Below, piece by piece: positions 52,982 through 64,000 of a stretch of 64,000 nucleotides of DNA. This stretch comes from Hyperoplus lanceolatus (taxonomy: Eukaryota; Chordata; Actinopteri; Uranoscopiformes; Ammodytidae). Below the pieces are notes generated by a model, which searched no databases, was not told where the DNA came from, and saw only the letters and a program-made list of their open reading frames with translations. A program made the translations under genes and the position numbers. Location of the stretch: assembly GCA_026929865.2 (NCBI GenBank), contig CM049410.1, positions 14,585,501-14,649,500 of the forward strand, read 5' to 3'. Numbering within the stretch: position 1 is the stretch's first letter; each line of letters starts with the position of its first letter.

Positions 52982-54729
52982 TGCTCTCAAGACTTAAAAA
53001 ACGTATTCAAACTCAAGATTTAAATCTGTCCATTGTAGGAATACCAGGAACACATTACATGTATTTAACATAAGTTGGTTATTCAAGCATCTTCCTGTGT
53101 TTGATTATAAATACATGTTTTGACATGATTAATGTGATGAGTATTGATTCATTTTTCTATAGAAAACAAGAAATAAAGAAAAGAAAAGGCTCAAGCACAA
53201 ACCAATATAATAAGGAATGGTACAGTTTGACACACCTGGTCAAGAAAAAACAATTATAAAGACAAAACACATTGAACACCTTGGCCTATCAATAGGTGTG
53301 TGTGCGCGTGTCATGTAAATCAACATTTTACAAAGGGAAAGTGGTCTCCTGCTATAAGCTCCATGTGATGGAAGCAGGTAGAGAGTAAACGCTGCACGCT
53401 GATGTACGTCCTGCCACAATGTGTGGAAAACCTGAGGTATCGTTTCTCCTCAACACTTTGTCGACAGCAAAAAATTTAAACCACAGTAAAACTTCTGTCT
53501 TTTCGGTTAACGTTCTCTTCTATGATGACCTTCATCAATTTGAAACCAGCTGGCAAAAGAAGGCTTGACGGTAACATCAATATGACATATCATATGACAA
53601 GAAAAGAAAAACTGTGTGAGATTTCAGCCATAATTTTCCTGAATGATGGAACTAAAGATGGTGGACACCACTGAATGTGAATGCTCTGAATACAACAGTG
53701 ATGTTTTAAAATGCTGGTTTGAGCGGAGATATGCATGTCCACACTAAGATGGTTGTACCTTACAGTGACAAGCTCCGGAGTCAACATATGCACATGCATT
53801 TCTGTAACAAACATAATGGAGGAAATGTATGTTCACAATTGCACCTCCAGAGTCAAACATCATCAGTTTGTGTTCTTTGGTTCACAAGTCCCTGCCCCCT
53901 TGACTAACTTATGGGTCCAAAAATTGACAATAAATGTATTTTACTGGGAATAATGGAAGTCTATCGGAACCAAATTGAGAGTTACTAAATGTTAAAAAAA
54001 ACAAAACCTTTACCCACATATGTATTTCCTACACCTCTTGGCAATACCAGCAAACCCAGAAATAAATAACTCACTTGAGAATCGTGAAAGACACGTTTAG
54101 CATTCACATCAACCATATTAGAATTTCAGACCTAAGAAACATGATTTTGTGAGGAGGGGGAATGCAAAGCAAAACAAATTGACTGACTATAACATATAGC
54201 TATAGTATAGAATATCAAAAGGGGCCCCAAAATATAAAAATCGTCACAGTTAGAGCGTGAGTGAAGCCATCATTGCTTCTGTCCAAAACCCATCATGGAG
54301 AAGTATCGCCCAGGTCGGTCATCTTGTAGCACCGCAGAAAAAATTTGCAACGTAAGATTTGACACACATCTCATTACACGTCTAACCTCTTTGCTTCCCG
54401 TCATTGATGGGTATACACACATCGTGCAGGTCTCTGTCCGAGGTAACAGGCTTCAGCTTTGGTTTTTTTAGTTTATTTGCTCATGTTGTGACTTAAGCGA
54501 TTCACTTCCTCTTTTATGGGGAGTGTGAATCCTGGTCGACCCTGCCGTTCAGCTCACGGATGTCTAGGCTGTGATATTAAGTCGTCCCTGGAGTTCAAGT
54601 TTAACAATGCCTGGAAGGTCCTTTGTCGTGTAGCCGCCTGTAACTCCTCCAAAGCATGATTGCCACACGGTATTTATCGCCCCCGGAGTCTCTGTCTCCT
54701 TCTCGTCTCTCTGAGCCGGGTTTTAACAG
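52982..54729 (-). other. natd1: intergenic plus presumed natd1 3'UTR
   Basis: This lies downstream of the natd1 stop on the minus strand. One AATAAA (TTTATT on plus) lies at 54472-54477. No other gene was recognised. Confidence 0.35.
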
Positions 54730-56411
54730 TCATTGATAAATATGTTCAAAGTACTGAGGCTGAGGATTCTCTTTGACGTATTTCTGAATGTACCAGCAGG
54801 TCAAGTGGGCCTTCAGATCCTCTTCCACAACAAAATCCATGGCCGCCTGCCAACACACACAAGCAGAAAAATCACACCTTAAATTGTTCCGACAAGACAT
54901 TTTATCAGACAACACTCTTTGGTCAATCATTGATTTCAATATTTAAGCACTCATTATAATGTTAATTGTACCTTCAATATTCAACTGTGTGAATCATTTT
55001 TTTCAGTAAGTTTACCACATAAGTAAGTGTAAGGTTATCGAAATGAAGTAATCTTTTCATAATAAATTCTGCACAACTACAGCTAATTTTGGGATATGTG
55101 TAAACGATGCCATTAACTATATATTCCGATTCAAAGCTTTTTTTCTTTCTTGAATCAAACATTTGAAAAGGCACAATCTGTGTTCCAAATGTAAACAAAA
55201 AAACTGTTTCCTAACAAAAAAACAAACATGATTAATATTCAAAGTGATCGATAAACCACACACATGGCAGTTTTTGTTTCCATTTACAGCTCACAACAAT
55301 AAATTGTGCACGTGAACATACTACAGATGTACCTGGTCAGAATTACACATGTTTTACCTTGGCCAGGTGCTTGGCTATTCCTCTCCCTCTGTAAGCATCT
55401 GGAACTTCGGTATGTTGCAAATCCACCGTCTTCTTCCCGACATATTCATACAGAAGAACTGCACGGTCGTGAGATCCTGAGAGGCAGAAAAAAACATCAG
55501 CTGTGTGATATGTTTGTTATTACAGAAACTTGACAACAGCTCGCCCAGGGTTTGTGATGATACTTGCATGCAACTCTCAATGTTTAGTTGGGTAAACCTA
55601 ATACAGCCAGATTCATACAAGTTGCTCATTGTAACAATTGACAACCATCAAAACACTCAAAAACCTCACAAATGCAATGCCCTTGCTAGATTGACTATTA
55701 TGTCATTAGAGAGGAGTGAGTCCACTTCACAAAGTTATTGATCAAGTCACACTTGCAGCTTGCAAACTACAGATGATAGGCAAATGTAACATAGCTGACA
55801 TGCGTAATTTGAAAGGTTCAAAACAATAAACAAAGGGCTAACAGTAATACAAATTAATATTTAAAAAAATAAGTACCAGAATCCAAAGCCATTATGGGGT
55901 TAGAAATCAGTGGTGTTTGAAGCATAACTTGTACATTTTTGGGAAAGCAACTCAACTGTGACAAGGGAACTCCACTTTGCTGCTGTTCAGGACTGTGTAT
56001 TGTGGGTGGATGCTAATTTGCTTGAGGAGGAAATGTTTTCGTCGTGGCTAAAAAAAAACAAAGCTGGTGAAGTTACAAGGCACTGTGGCCTTTATAGACC
56101 ATGCCAAAAAATAAAAGCTGGAAAAAAGACGTAACAGTCCCACTGTGTGACATTAACAAACGCCCTGTGTGTGAAATGGCAGCTGGAGTTATCAATAGGG
56201 GCACGACGACGATGTTGGCAGCAAGGGAGGCTAACCAACCCCACCAGCCTCTGAGCTAGCATTAGCCAGCTAGTTATGCTAATGTTTACATGTTGCACTC
56301 ACCATTTAGCCTGATAACAAACTGCCGGCGCCTTTTGTCGTGCTCCACCTGGATCTGAGAGCTGCTGGCGTCGAAGGCAGTTGCCTGAGCTACCTGAGCT
56401 GCCTGTGCCAT
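54730..56411 (-). CDS. natd1: N-acetyltransferase domain-containing protein 1
   Basis: The three exons are 56411-56303, 55476-55358 and 54846-54730 (345 nt, 114 aa; human 113). NATD1 is a small single-domain GNAT-fold protein; its acceptor substrate is not established. After an Ala/Gln-rich start (residues 1-19), the fold runs from [17 protein letters not shown] (20-36) through [20 protein letters not shown] (39-58). The acetyl-CoA-binding P-loop-like motif [10 protein letters not shown] is at residues 65-74. The C-terminus, [18 protein letters not shown], is near-identical in the family. Splice phases match at both junctions (G|GA and AAG|GCG). It is next to tmem11, as in the human order. 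Confidence 0.96.
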
Positions 56412-56540
56412 AGTAGCCTGAGAACAGCACCCCAGACGAGGATAGCTACGCTACTCTGCAGCGTCGCTAAGCAGAAATGGCTACATGAAATAACCAAACC
56501 AACTGCCAAAGCAAAACACTTCAGCACAGCCAAATCAGCT

Positions 56541-56570
56541 GTGAGGTCACGTGACGTTTAGCCAATCTGC
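56541..56570 (-). promoter_or_regulatory. natd1: natd1 promoter: CLEAR/E-box palindrome plus CCAAT box
   Basis: GTCACGTGAC at 56546-56555 is a perfect 10-bp palindrome matching the CLEAR/USF E-box consensus. CCAAT follows at 56562-56566. They lie about 135-155 bp upstream of the natd1 ATG. This suggests TFEB/TFE3 or USF control together with NF-Y. Function is inferred from the motif only. Confidence 0.5.
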
Positions 56571-56599
56571 GGCGGCGGTTTCACCGTGTCAGAGAGAAG

Positions 56600-57273
56600 A
56601 AAACAAAGATTGAAAAATGTATGATGCAGTTATCTCATACATTGTCTGAATTTTTGTGTAGAGTTGTTTAGAGTTGGAACCATCAAACATTGAAACTAAA
56701 TTCTAAACATGCTGCATTCAAGACAGTAATGTTGTTGTAAATGTCGTGCATTTTCTCCCACGTACCTTGAGTAAAACAACTGTAGACAATGCTGATTTCA
56801 GTAGGCCTATCAAAGGCAAATTGTTCGGCTTTTTGCAGTTTGTGGAATTTGACTTACTGTAATGTAGGCCTATTTATCTTAATTATTTTTTGACACTCAA
56901 CCCAAAATGCATGATCATTTATTAAGTGTTAGTAAGAGCAGCGATTTTACCTAGGCAAGTGATATAAATTGTTTTAGATGGTTCAGTTGAGGACATTGCT
57001 CTTAGGAGCGTGTCCCCAGCAGAGCAAATGCACAGTCAGCCACCAAATACTTCTCAGCTTGACTGTGTGCAGGCCTATTTGTTGTAGACTGTATTAATGT
57101 TAATTACTGTGTGAACACTTTGTCTTGATATAAACTGGATAAATATTGGGAGTAACTAGATACATTGTATGCAGGTAGCCTTCATCAAGCTCATTAAAAT
57201 AACAAAGTAGTAATCCTGTTGAGCTGTTGGCCTAATCCTGCAAAACTCTAATGGAGTTTGTCAACTCTGTGGT

Positions 57274-57347
<74 letters not shown>

Positions 57348-57536
57348 GTTTCAGGACACTGATGTAAAAACCTGTTAGTGATTTCTTCTGTCTGGTTTTT
57401 GCTAGTGAGATGAAGCGCACCTCTTTTGTCAGTGGATAACAACATACGCCACAAGTTCTAATGATTATCTCCTTAATAGTCTTCATACTTCATCAAAATA
57501 TTCTCATTTATTGACTTTTTCATTTAACTTCTGAAT
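56600..57536. other. spacer between natd1 and the unnamed 3' gene
   Basis: This is AT-rich sequence with one (GT)n microsatellite at 57279-57347. It should hold the promoter of the plus-strand gene starting at 57537; no clear motif was found. Confidence 0.4.
57279..57347 (+). repeat. (GT)n microsatellite
   Basis: An uninterrupted GT run of about 69 bp, upstream of the unnamed gene. Confidence 0.95.
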
Positions 57537-58866
57537 ATGATGTCCAAGACGCAAAGGTAAGCCAGCCTTATAGCTGTTTCCTTGTTAACAAAGATAATTA
57601 TTCTTAGAGCATTGTTTTTCTACAGTATGTTATTAGTTTTGTTTTACATAGAAACTCAAACTAATTGATACATTGCTGGGACCACAACATCTTAATATTA
57701 TTCAAATGCATGAGTTACAACAATAGGGAAGGACATCGCCCATGTTGAATAATTTATGTATGACGACGGCTTGTACCTGTATATGATTTACCTGGTCTCT
57801 TCTGTTTCAAATGAAACATTCTCTCTCTTGAAGTAAAGGAGGATGTTATAGTGATTAAAATGTTTGTTAAGCCTCTACATCACACTCATAAGGCGGCCAA
57901 ATAATTTTCCTGCCACCATCCTGCTGCTATACTTCTGGGCTCTAATTTACCCTGCACCCTACTTTTCCTCTGAATTAATCACAGCTTCCCGAAAAGGGTA
58001 AAAAACAAAACAGAAACAGACCATTTGTTGCAGCAGTCACTGAACCACTGAAAGGCAGATTTTGCGAAGGTGGTTGATGCATTGTCAGGCAAGGATATAA
58101 TGAGTTAAAAACAATGATCAATAACTTTAATTTAGCTCTTCATCTGAATCAGGCTAAATCTCTTGTTCTCTGTCACACCCACCCACACACATTCAGTAAT
58201 AATCACTGCTGCTTTCTTTAACAACACTTTAATTCTGAAGGACGACTGGATGAATTTTACTTTACTATCTTTATCTTTTTCTATACCAGGTGGCAGGAGA
58301 CCCTGGTACACCCTCCGACCCAAAAGCCTTCCCAGAAGACAGGAGGAAAGGTAAGTCCCACAGTCACTTTGAAAATCGTATATGATTATATTAAGTGGAT
58401 AAGGCTTCATATGAGTTTTAAATTTTAAATTTTTTTCACTGGCAAATACCTTTGCTGATCTTGTTTTAAAAGGGTCTGTGAAGTGCTTCATCTCCATCTC
58501 AATCTATGACAATTATAGCTAAGGCCAAATATGTAAATGACTGGACTATATTAATGTTCTCTGTTGTCCATTTCACATGGACACAATTTCCTCAGAGTTG
58601 GTGTGTATTATTGCTGGACGTTCATGCATTTGCTTTGATTTATACAGCCATTAATGTCCAAAGATCAAGTCAGTGGAGGTACAACCTGCACAAGTTGCCA
58701 AGTCAGGACTCTTCAAACCTCCTCTAATTGATTCTCTGTGTTGTGGTCCGGCCACAGATTGATTACCTCTGCAGTCGGTGAGGCTGCATACTGAAACTGG
58801 AATAGACAGGCCGTCTGTCTGATGGCTTTCCAATGCTCAAGTGTGATTAAGTGTAATGTGTGAGAG

Positions 58867-58958
<92 letters not shown>

Positions 58959-61900
58959 GCCGTTACCACAGTGTCAGTCAGATGGTACTTAAGCAAATTA
59001 AGAGTTCTTGTAAGGATTAAAAAGGTTCTCTCTCTGATGGAGATTAGATTGTAAGTGTCACAGAGTCTAAATTGGGATTTGGGTTAACAAGAGGTGCAGC
59101 TTCAAAACTGCAGAATGTGTAGAACTGTCTTTTTGTGACGGATTTTCCTTGACCACTCTCTTTTCTTTTTTGTCTCCCAAAGGAACAGGCAGTAGCAGTA
59201 ACAGCACCTGCATCCGGTGGAGGTAAGCAGGCTGGCAGCAGTGTGTCTAAACCCAATGTTGCTTTTGGAAGGAGCCTCAGCCTCCCCAGGGGAAGTGACT
59301 TGACCGCTAGTGGCACTAAGGCTGGTGGCACTAAGGCTGGTGGCAGTCTGAACCGAGGCAGCGTTGGCCACCAGAGCGCCAGACAACAAGCACCTCGCCC
59401 AGCCAGGACGTCATTCCGCCTCTGCAGCAGCCGCAGCTTCTCGTCCCTGAACACCTCCTCTCTCACGACAGCACCGTTCATGAGAAGCAGCCGCTCTCTC
59501 AACAGACTCGACCAGAGGTCCAGCCGAGAAGGTAACTTCACTTGTTTTTTTTATTTACGAGGTTGTTCTCGAAAGTTTTTACACAATATTTATCCGACTT
59601 AAAGTGGCTACGAGGAACCATTAAGTTTGTGTTAATTATTGCACCCCCCCCCATTGGACAAAAGCAATATTGTTTTTTTTATTACGCCAGCTGTTGTTCC
59701 TGGGTGAGCATACCTGGACAAAGGCATTTAGAGAGATTATTTAAATAGTGTTCTTTGCACTTATGGTGTTGTTTGCTGTTTCATATAATGTATGATCATC
59801 AGAAGAAAAATTAAACCGTTTTCAGAAATATTTAAAAGTTCCTTGTAGTTACTTAAAATAATTATCCAATCTGAAATCCTATAATTATATACTGTAAATC
59901 TAAATGTGATGTATTTTCAATAGATCCCATTTATTAGTTATTTCTTGAGTTGCACCGCAGCAAAGGTGATTTAATAAAACCAAGATAAATATCACTAAAA
60001 AGGCTTCTAAAATTGTTTTATATACAGCTGCTGTTTCTGTCCTGCTGTCTCTGAAACAGATTTACACCATCCGGTTCCCAAGTGTTCATGTTCACAAGTG
60101 AAGAAAGGACAGACCACCGAAAAGAAAGTCCTGAATTCCACCTCTGAGGAGCAGCTCAGGTTTGCTGATCTATTTCAAAGGCTTCTTTTTCGTGGTTACT
60201 CTGTGTGGTGTTTCGTGCTATATTTCAACCAGTTATAACCCGTTTTGTTCATCATTACAGGGATCAGTGTCATGGTGATGATGCTGAAAATATGAAAACA
60301 AGCAGCTCCTCTAGACCACTGGTGTCTTTGGTTTCCACCACAGCATGTGATCATCATTGCCACGACTTAAATACACAGGTACTAGCTTTTACTTGTATTG
60401 TTTGTTTATGGATACATATATTCACACTTTTAACCAGTGGCTGGACTTATTGGCTCTACACATGTCAGAGATGTCAAGACAGCTTTCTGCTTTTGTCTCT
60501 GTGTTGAGGGTAAATGTATATGTTCATTAATACAACTGGAATCCAATTTTTAAAACCAACACACTTTAAAGGTGCACTATGCAGTTTCAGTGCAGGATTT
60601 GTTTACATTTGCACACACTGCAGTTCATTTACCAAACATACTCTACATGTCATTCTTAGTATTGAATAATAATACCATCATAAATGAAAACAAAAAGATT
60701 TGAAGGAACCAAAAGTTAGACTGCAATGAGGCATTATGTTCGTAAAAAGAAAGGTGATATAGTTACTTTTCAGGTAGCTTTCTAATTTCAAACAGTGTTA
60801 CATGATCCAATTTTCCTGTGAGGAAAGTTTATTTATTTAGTTATGAGAATATATCTTAAAAAAAACAGTAAAGTTCTTGGACACACCCAAAGTTATTGTG
60901 CACCTTTAAAGATTGTAATTTATTATGTTTATTTTCCCACAGACCAGAGACGGAGTGTCCACCCTCTGTGCGATGACCTCTGGGATGAAACGCAACTTGG
61001 TCCAAGCGGTGTTGAAAAATGTGCGGCCTAGTCTTACACCCGACGTCTCAAGGTAAACAGAGCTGTTTTATTTAATTTAAATACTTTAACATTTTTGCAT
61101 GATTGGTGTCAGACATGGTTGTACATCCAATGCATTCCAGTGCCAGAATTATAGTTTTGTATATGAACTTTGAAGTTCATTTCAGACTGACTGACTTCAA
61201 CAACAACAACAATTGACCTATACAATTTATTAACAACCAATATGACCAGCTGTTGCTTATAACGCCTACTCTTATAAAAACAAAATTTAGGCCTATTTGA
61301 CAAAAAAAAAATTAAACAATCATATATACTGTATAAGCAAAAGTGCACAAACAAGTTCACTACACTATTTTTAAACAGTATTGTTAACTTACATGTACAA
61401 CATGTCCTCAATTCCTCATTACAGCTGTTCCATAGATTAACTCCTTTACTTGAAATACAATGACATTTTGCATTTTTCCTCACTTAGGGTTTATTGAATA
61501 CACAAGTTCCTCCTAAGTCATATTGACATCCTCTTATTGTAAACAACTTGTGGATACTTTTTGTTATTTTTTTATGTTGTTGTTGCTGTATGCATGATTG
61601 GTAAAGTTTTTTTTATTCAATTAGTCTTTCAATATCAGAACCTTTCATTCAATAAAAAAGGTTTGTTGGTTCCCTGGGGGGTTTCCTTTACAATGCTTAA
61701 GCCTCTCTTTTGAAGCATAAAGATTGGAGTTGTGTTTGTTTTATATGTATTTACCCATACACACTGTAAGTAATGCATGGGAGCACAAAGGAACAACCCT
61801 GAGTATACAATGATTTTTCATTTGAAAAATGCAGTCGAAAGAAGTTCATTTTTTATTATTCCTCACAGCTCCCTATCAGAGCAGCCACCGGACCCGCTGT

Positions 61901-64000
61901 CGGCTGACAATCTGGACGAAGCCGAATACCCAAACAGCTTTTTTCATGAGCAGAAAAACAGCGACTTTGCAGAGGAAACACATCAACAGCAGACAGAACA
62001 GGAACCCGAACTGCAGCCGGAGAGAGAGCAGAGTCCTGCTGAAGGCTCTCCATCGTCTATGAGCTCCCCCTCTACTCTGTCCTCCCCCGTCTCCCCCTCT
62101 CCGTCCTCTGCTCCGTCTCCCACCGCCGCTCCTCCACAGCATGGGGACCAGGGTGAAGGTGCTTCCTGTCAGCAGTGTAGGCTTCTTGTTGCAACTACAC
62201 AGACAGGAAATAATTGAAATGACAAATAAGAATAACGTCATCACAGATTTCTTTTAATAATTGATTTTTAAATGAGTGGCCTGTACTTTTAAAGCAATAG
62301 TGAATGTAACCGACATTTATTTGTATGAAAAATGTACGCATTAGCTTTAATTCAATATATTCGTCCTACATCCTATTCAGTTCTGCATATACTTATTACA
62401 TTAGATAACATTCACACTGTGCTAAATTCATTCATGTGCCTCACCTTCTGTGTTGCAGGTGAGACAGATGCTGTATCATGTGTTGACGGTGCAGGAGGTG
62501 ACGGCTCTACTTCCACAACAACGCTTTCAAATGACGAATGTTTTGATGACAAATCAAACGTACAAGTTAAAATCCTACCTGAGAGCAAGGAGCAACTGAA
62601 GGTCCGTGAGTGGACGAAAGTGATAGAAAAGCTGCCCTTTGAGCAACAGAAAACTGGGCTACTAGTCAAAGAGGTGAGATCATGTGTGTTTGTCATTCCA
62701 CATTTCTGCCATCCCAAACTAATGTGGTGCCACTAAAAGAAAAAAAAACAAGCAATTTAATCTGGTGTCAGACACTGTGACAAACAAAAGTATGGAAATG
62801 TGTAGTTTTTTTTAAGCAAAGCATGTTCACCTGAATATATAAAAAATATGAATATGTTGTTTTTGTATGAAAGCTTGTTTAATTTATTTACAGCTGGAAC
62901 AAACACAGAAGGAACTGTCTCGACTTCGGCAGCTGAACAGGAATCTGCAGGCTGAGCTACAACAAGAGAGGGAGAGCCATTGGAGGGTAAGGATGAATCT
63001 GCAGATACGGTATTTTCAGTTGGTAAAAGCATGCCGCATTGCACATAGTCCAAGACTGGACAAAAGATCATTTGGTTTTGCTCTCAGATGTATTCTATGG
63101 CGTTGTTAGGTGAAAATCACTGTCGTACAATTTACATGTTTACATTTTATTTTACAACAAATTAGTATCCAAAGTTTTTACAGAAAAGATTTTGGCTACA
63201 GCCTAAATAAACTACTGAGCAAATAAATCTGTAATAACCTTCAGAATAGTGCTAAGAATGATTATGGAATGTAAAGTTGATGTAAGTGCTTTAGAAATTG
63301 AGACTGTTGCTCCATAGTATTGAAAGCAAAAACAAAAGTTGAGATAATGGCAAAAAATGGTTGTGTAGGAGGAAAAAACAGATATAAACAGAGAAAGTTA
63401 TGTAATATAAACACCTAGATTTACATGTTGGACCTTTTATTTACACCAGTATGAAAGAAGACATGTTATGGAAGCAAAATACACATAAATCTCAAAATTG
63501 ACAGTTTTGTGTCTCGCCTTAAAGGAGAAGTAAGTGATTTGGTCCGATTAGCTAACTTGCTGTCAGTGACTGCACTTAGCAGTCCCCTCTCTTGTCCTCA
63601 CGTCACCACCGGATGAACATGCAGTTGTTTTCGTCAGATGGTGCCGGGATGGAGAGCAGCGAGCCATCGTTCACAGGCACAGAGACCTGCCTCTTTATAG
63701 CGCTCTGTCTCCTGATTGGATAGAAACGAGCGGGATACTCAAAATGTATCTGGCAATTACTGTAAAGCTCAATGACTGGGAGACCTGTATTAGGAACTGT
63801 GCATACTGTTTAATTGATTGCTGTTTGGATATAAAGTGATTTAACACGTATATTTACAAAAAAATATCACTTACTTCTTCTAACACAGAAAAAGTTCATT
63901 TGCAAAAGATACACTAAAATGTCAATGCAAAATATAGTTTATCTTACCTAACTCTGTTGTTGTAGAACAATCATCTTTCCAACTCATCTACCGGACAAGC
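57537..64000 (+). CDS. unnamed Ser/Pro-rich coiled-coil protein, 3' partial
   Basis: I do not recognise this gene. Exons: 57537-57556, 58290-58350, 59183-59531, 60060-60159, 60261-60378, 60943-61052, 61869-62152, 62459-62673, 62894-62986, and probably 63966 onward. The first nine sum to 1350 nt (450 codons). All phases match, including a 20-nt first exon starting MMSKTQ. The protein is basic and Ser/Arg-rich early (TKAGGTKAGG repeat; SFRLCSSRSFSSLNTSS near residue 115). It is acidic and Gln-rich around 275-305, and strongly Ser/Pro-rich about 310-342 (SPSSMSSPSTLSSPVSPSPS). From about 400 it becomes a charged coiled coil (LPFEQQKTGLLVKELEQTQK, then ELSRLRQLNRNLQAELQQER). This suggests a cytoskeletal or centrosomal adaptor, but that is a guess from composition. 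The 20-nt first exon is the least certain part. Confidence 0.72.
58870..58956 (+). repeat. (GT)n microsatellite
   Basis: A GT run of about 87 bp in intron 2 of the unnamed gene, 227 bp before its exon 3. Confidence 0.95.
59599..59856. mobile_element. MITE, short copy (family B)
   Basis: The left end TTAAAGTGGCTACGAGGAAC and the right end GTTCCTTGTAGTTACTTAA are inverted. It matches the ends and internal blocks of the 936-bp copy at 28748-29683. It begins 67 bp after exon 3 of the unnamed gene. Confidence 0.7.
60565..60910. mobile_element. MITE copy 2 (family C, AAAGGTGCACT)
   Basis: The ends TTTAAAGGTGCACTATGCAG and TTGTGCACCTTTAAA are inverted. Internal blocks are shared with 33781-34051. 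It ends 32 bp before an exon of the unnamed gene. Confidence 0.75.
63519..63883. mobile_element. MITE with AGGAGAAGTAAGTGAT ends
   Basis: The ends TTAAAGGAGAAGTAAGTGAT and ATCACTTACTTCTTCTAA are inverted repeats. The roughly 365-bp interior is non-coding. It lies in the last visible intron of the unnamed gene. Confidence 0.7.

Noticed and set aside
59044-59541. A 165-codon minus-strand ORF over 59044-59541.
   Set aside because: It is the antisense of exon 3 of the unnamed gene, which has matching splice sites and phase on the plus strand.

Overview
This is vertebrate nuclear DNA, almost certainly from a ray-finned (teleost) fish. Short coding exons with GT/AG junctions are split by introns. 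Long (GT)n microsatellites, a Tc1-like element, hAT elements, a LINE with an APE-type endonuclease, and many short inverted-repeat elements fill the non-coding part. No tRNA, rRNA, CRISPR array or prokaryotic operon was seen.

Seven protein genes are supported. From left to right they are: mapk8ip3 (minus strand, first coding exon only, cut by the left edge); jpt2 (minus, complete, 5 coding exons, 233 aa); cramp1 (plus, complete, 19 coding exons, 1172 aa); dhrs7b (minus, complete, 6 coding exons, 311 aa); tmem11 (minus, 2 exons, 187 aa); natd1 (minus, 3 exons, 114 aa); and a Ser/Pro-rich coiled-coil gene that I could not name (plus, 9 exons plus a likely tenth, cut by the right edge). The exon models were rebuilt by hand, and every junction keeps the reading frame.

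The layout joins two blocks that, from general knowledge of the human map, lie on different human chromosomes. One is the CRAMP1-JPT2-MAPK8IP3 group of 16p13.3 (here 1-34 kb). The other is the DHRS7B-TMEM11-NATD1 group of 17p11.2 (here 37-56.5 kb). They meet tail to tail at about 34.2-37.2 kb. jpt2 and cramp1 are head to head, with a cluster of CCAAT boxes between them.

Transposons sit mainly in introns. jpt2 intron 3 has a nested pair of hAT-like elements. cramp1 introns hold an 861-bp internally deleted Tc1-like element and several MITEs. The presumed 5'UTR intron of dhrs7b holds a near-complete, frameshifted LINE in antisense. A hAT with a perfect 8-bp target duplication lies upstream of tmem11. 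I found no new multi-gene system. The items most worth a second look are the unnamed 3' gene, the (GT)n tract that itself supplies a cramp1 splice donor, the block junction, and the promoter motifs.
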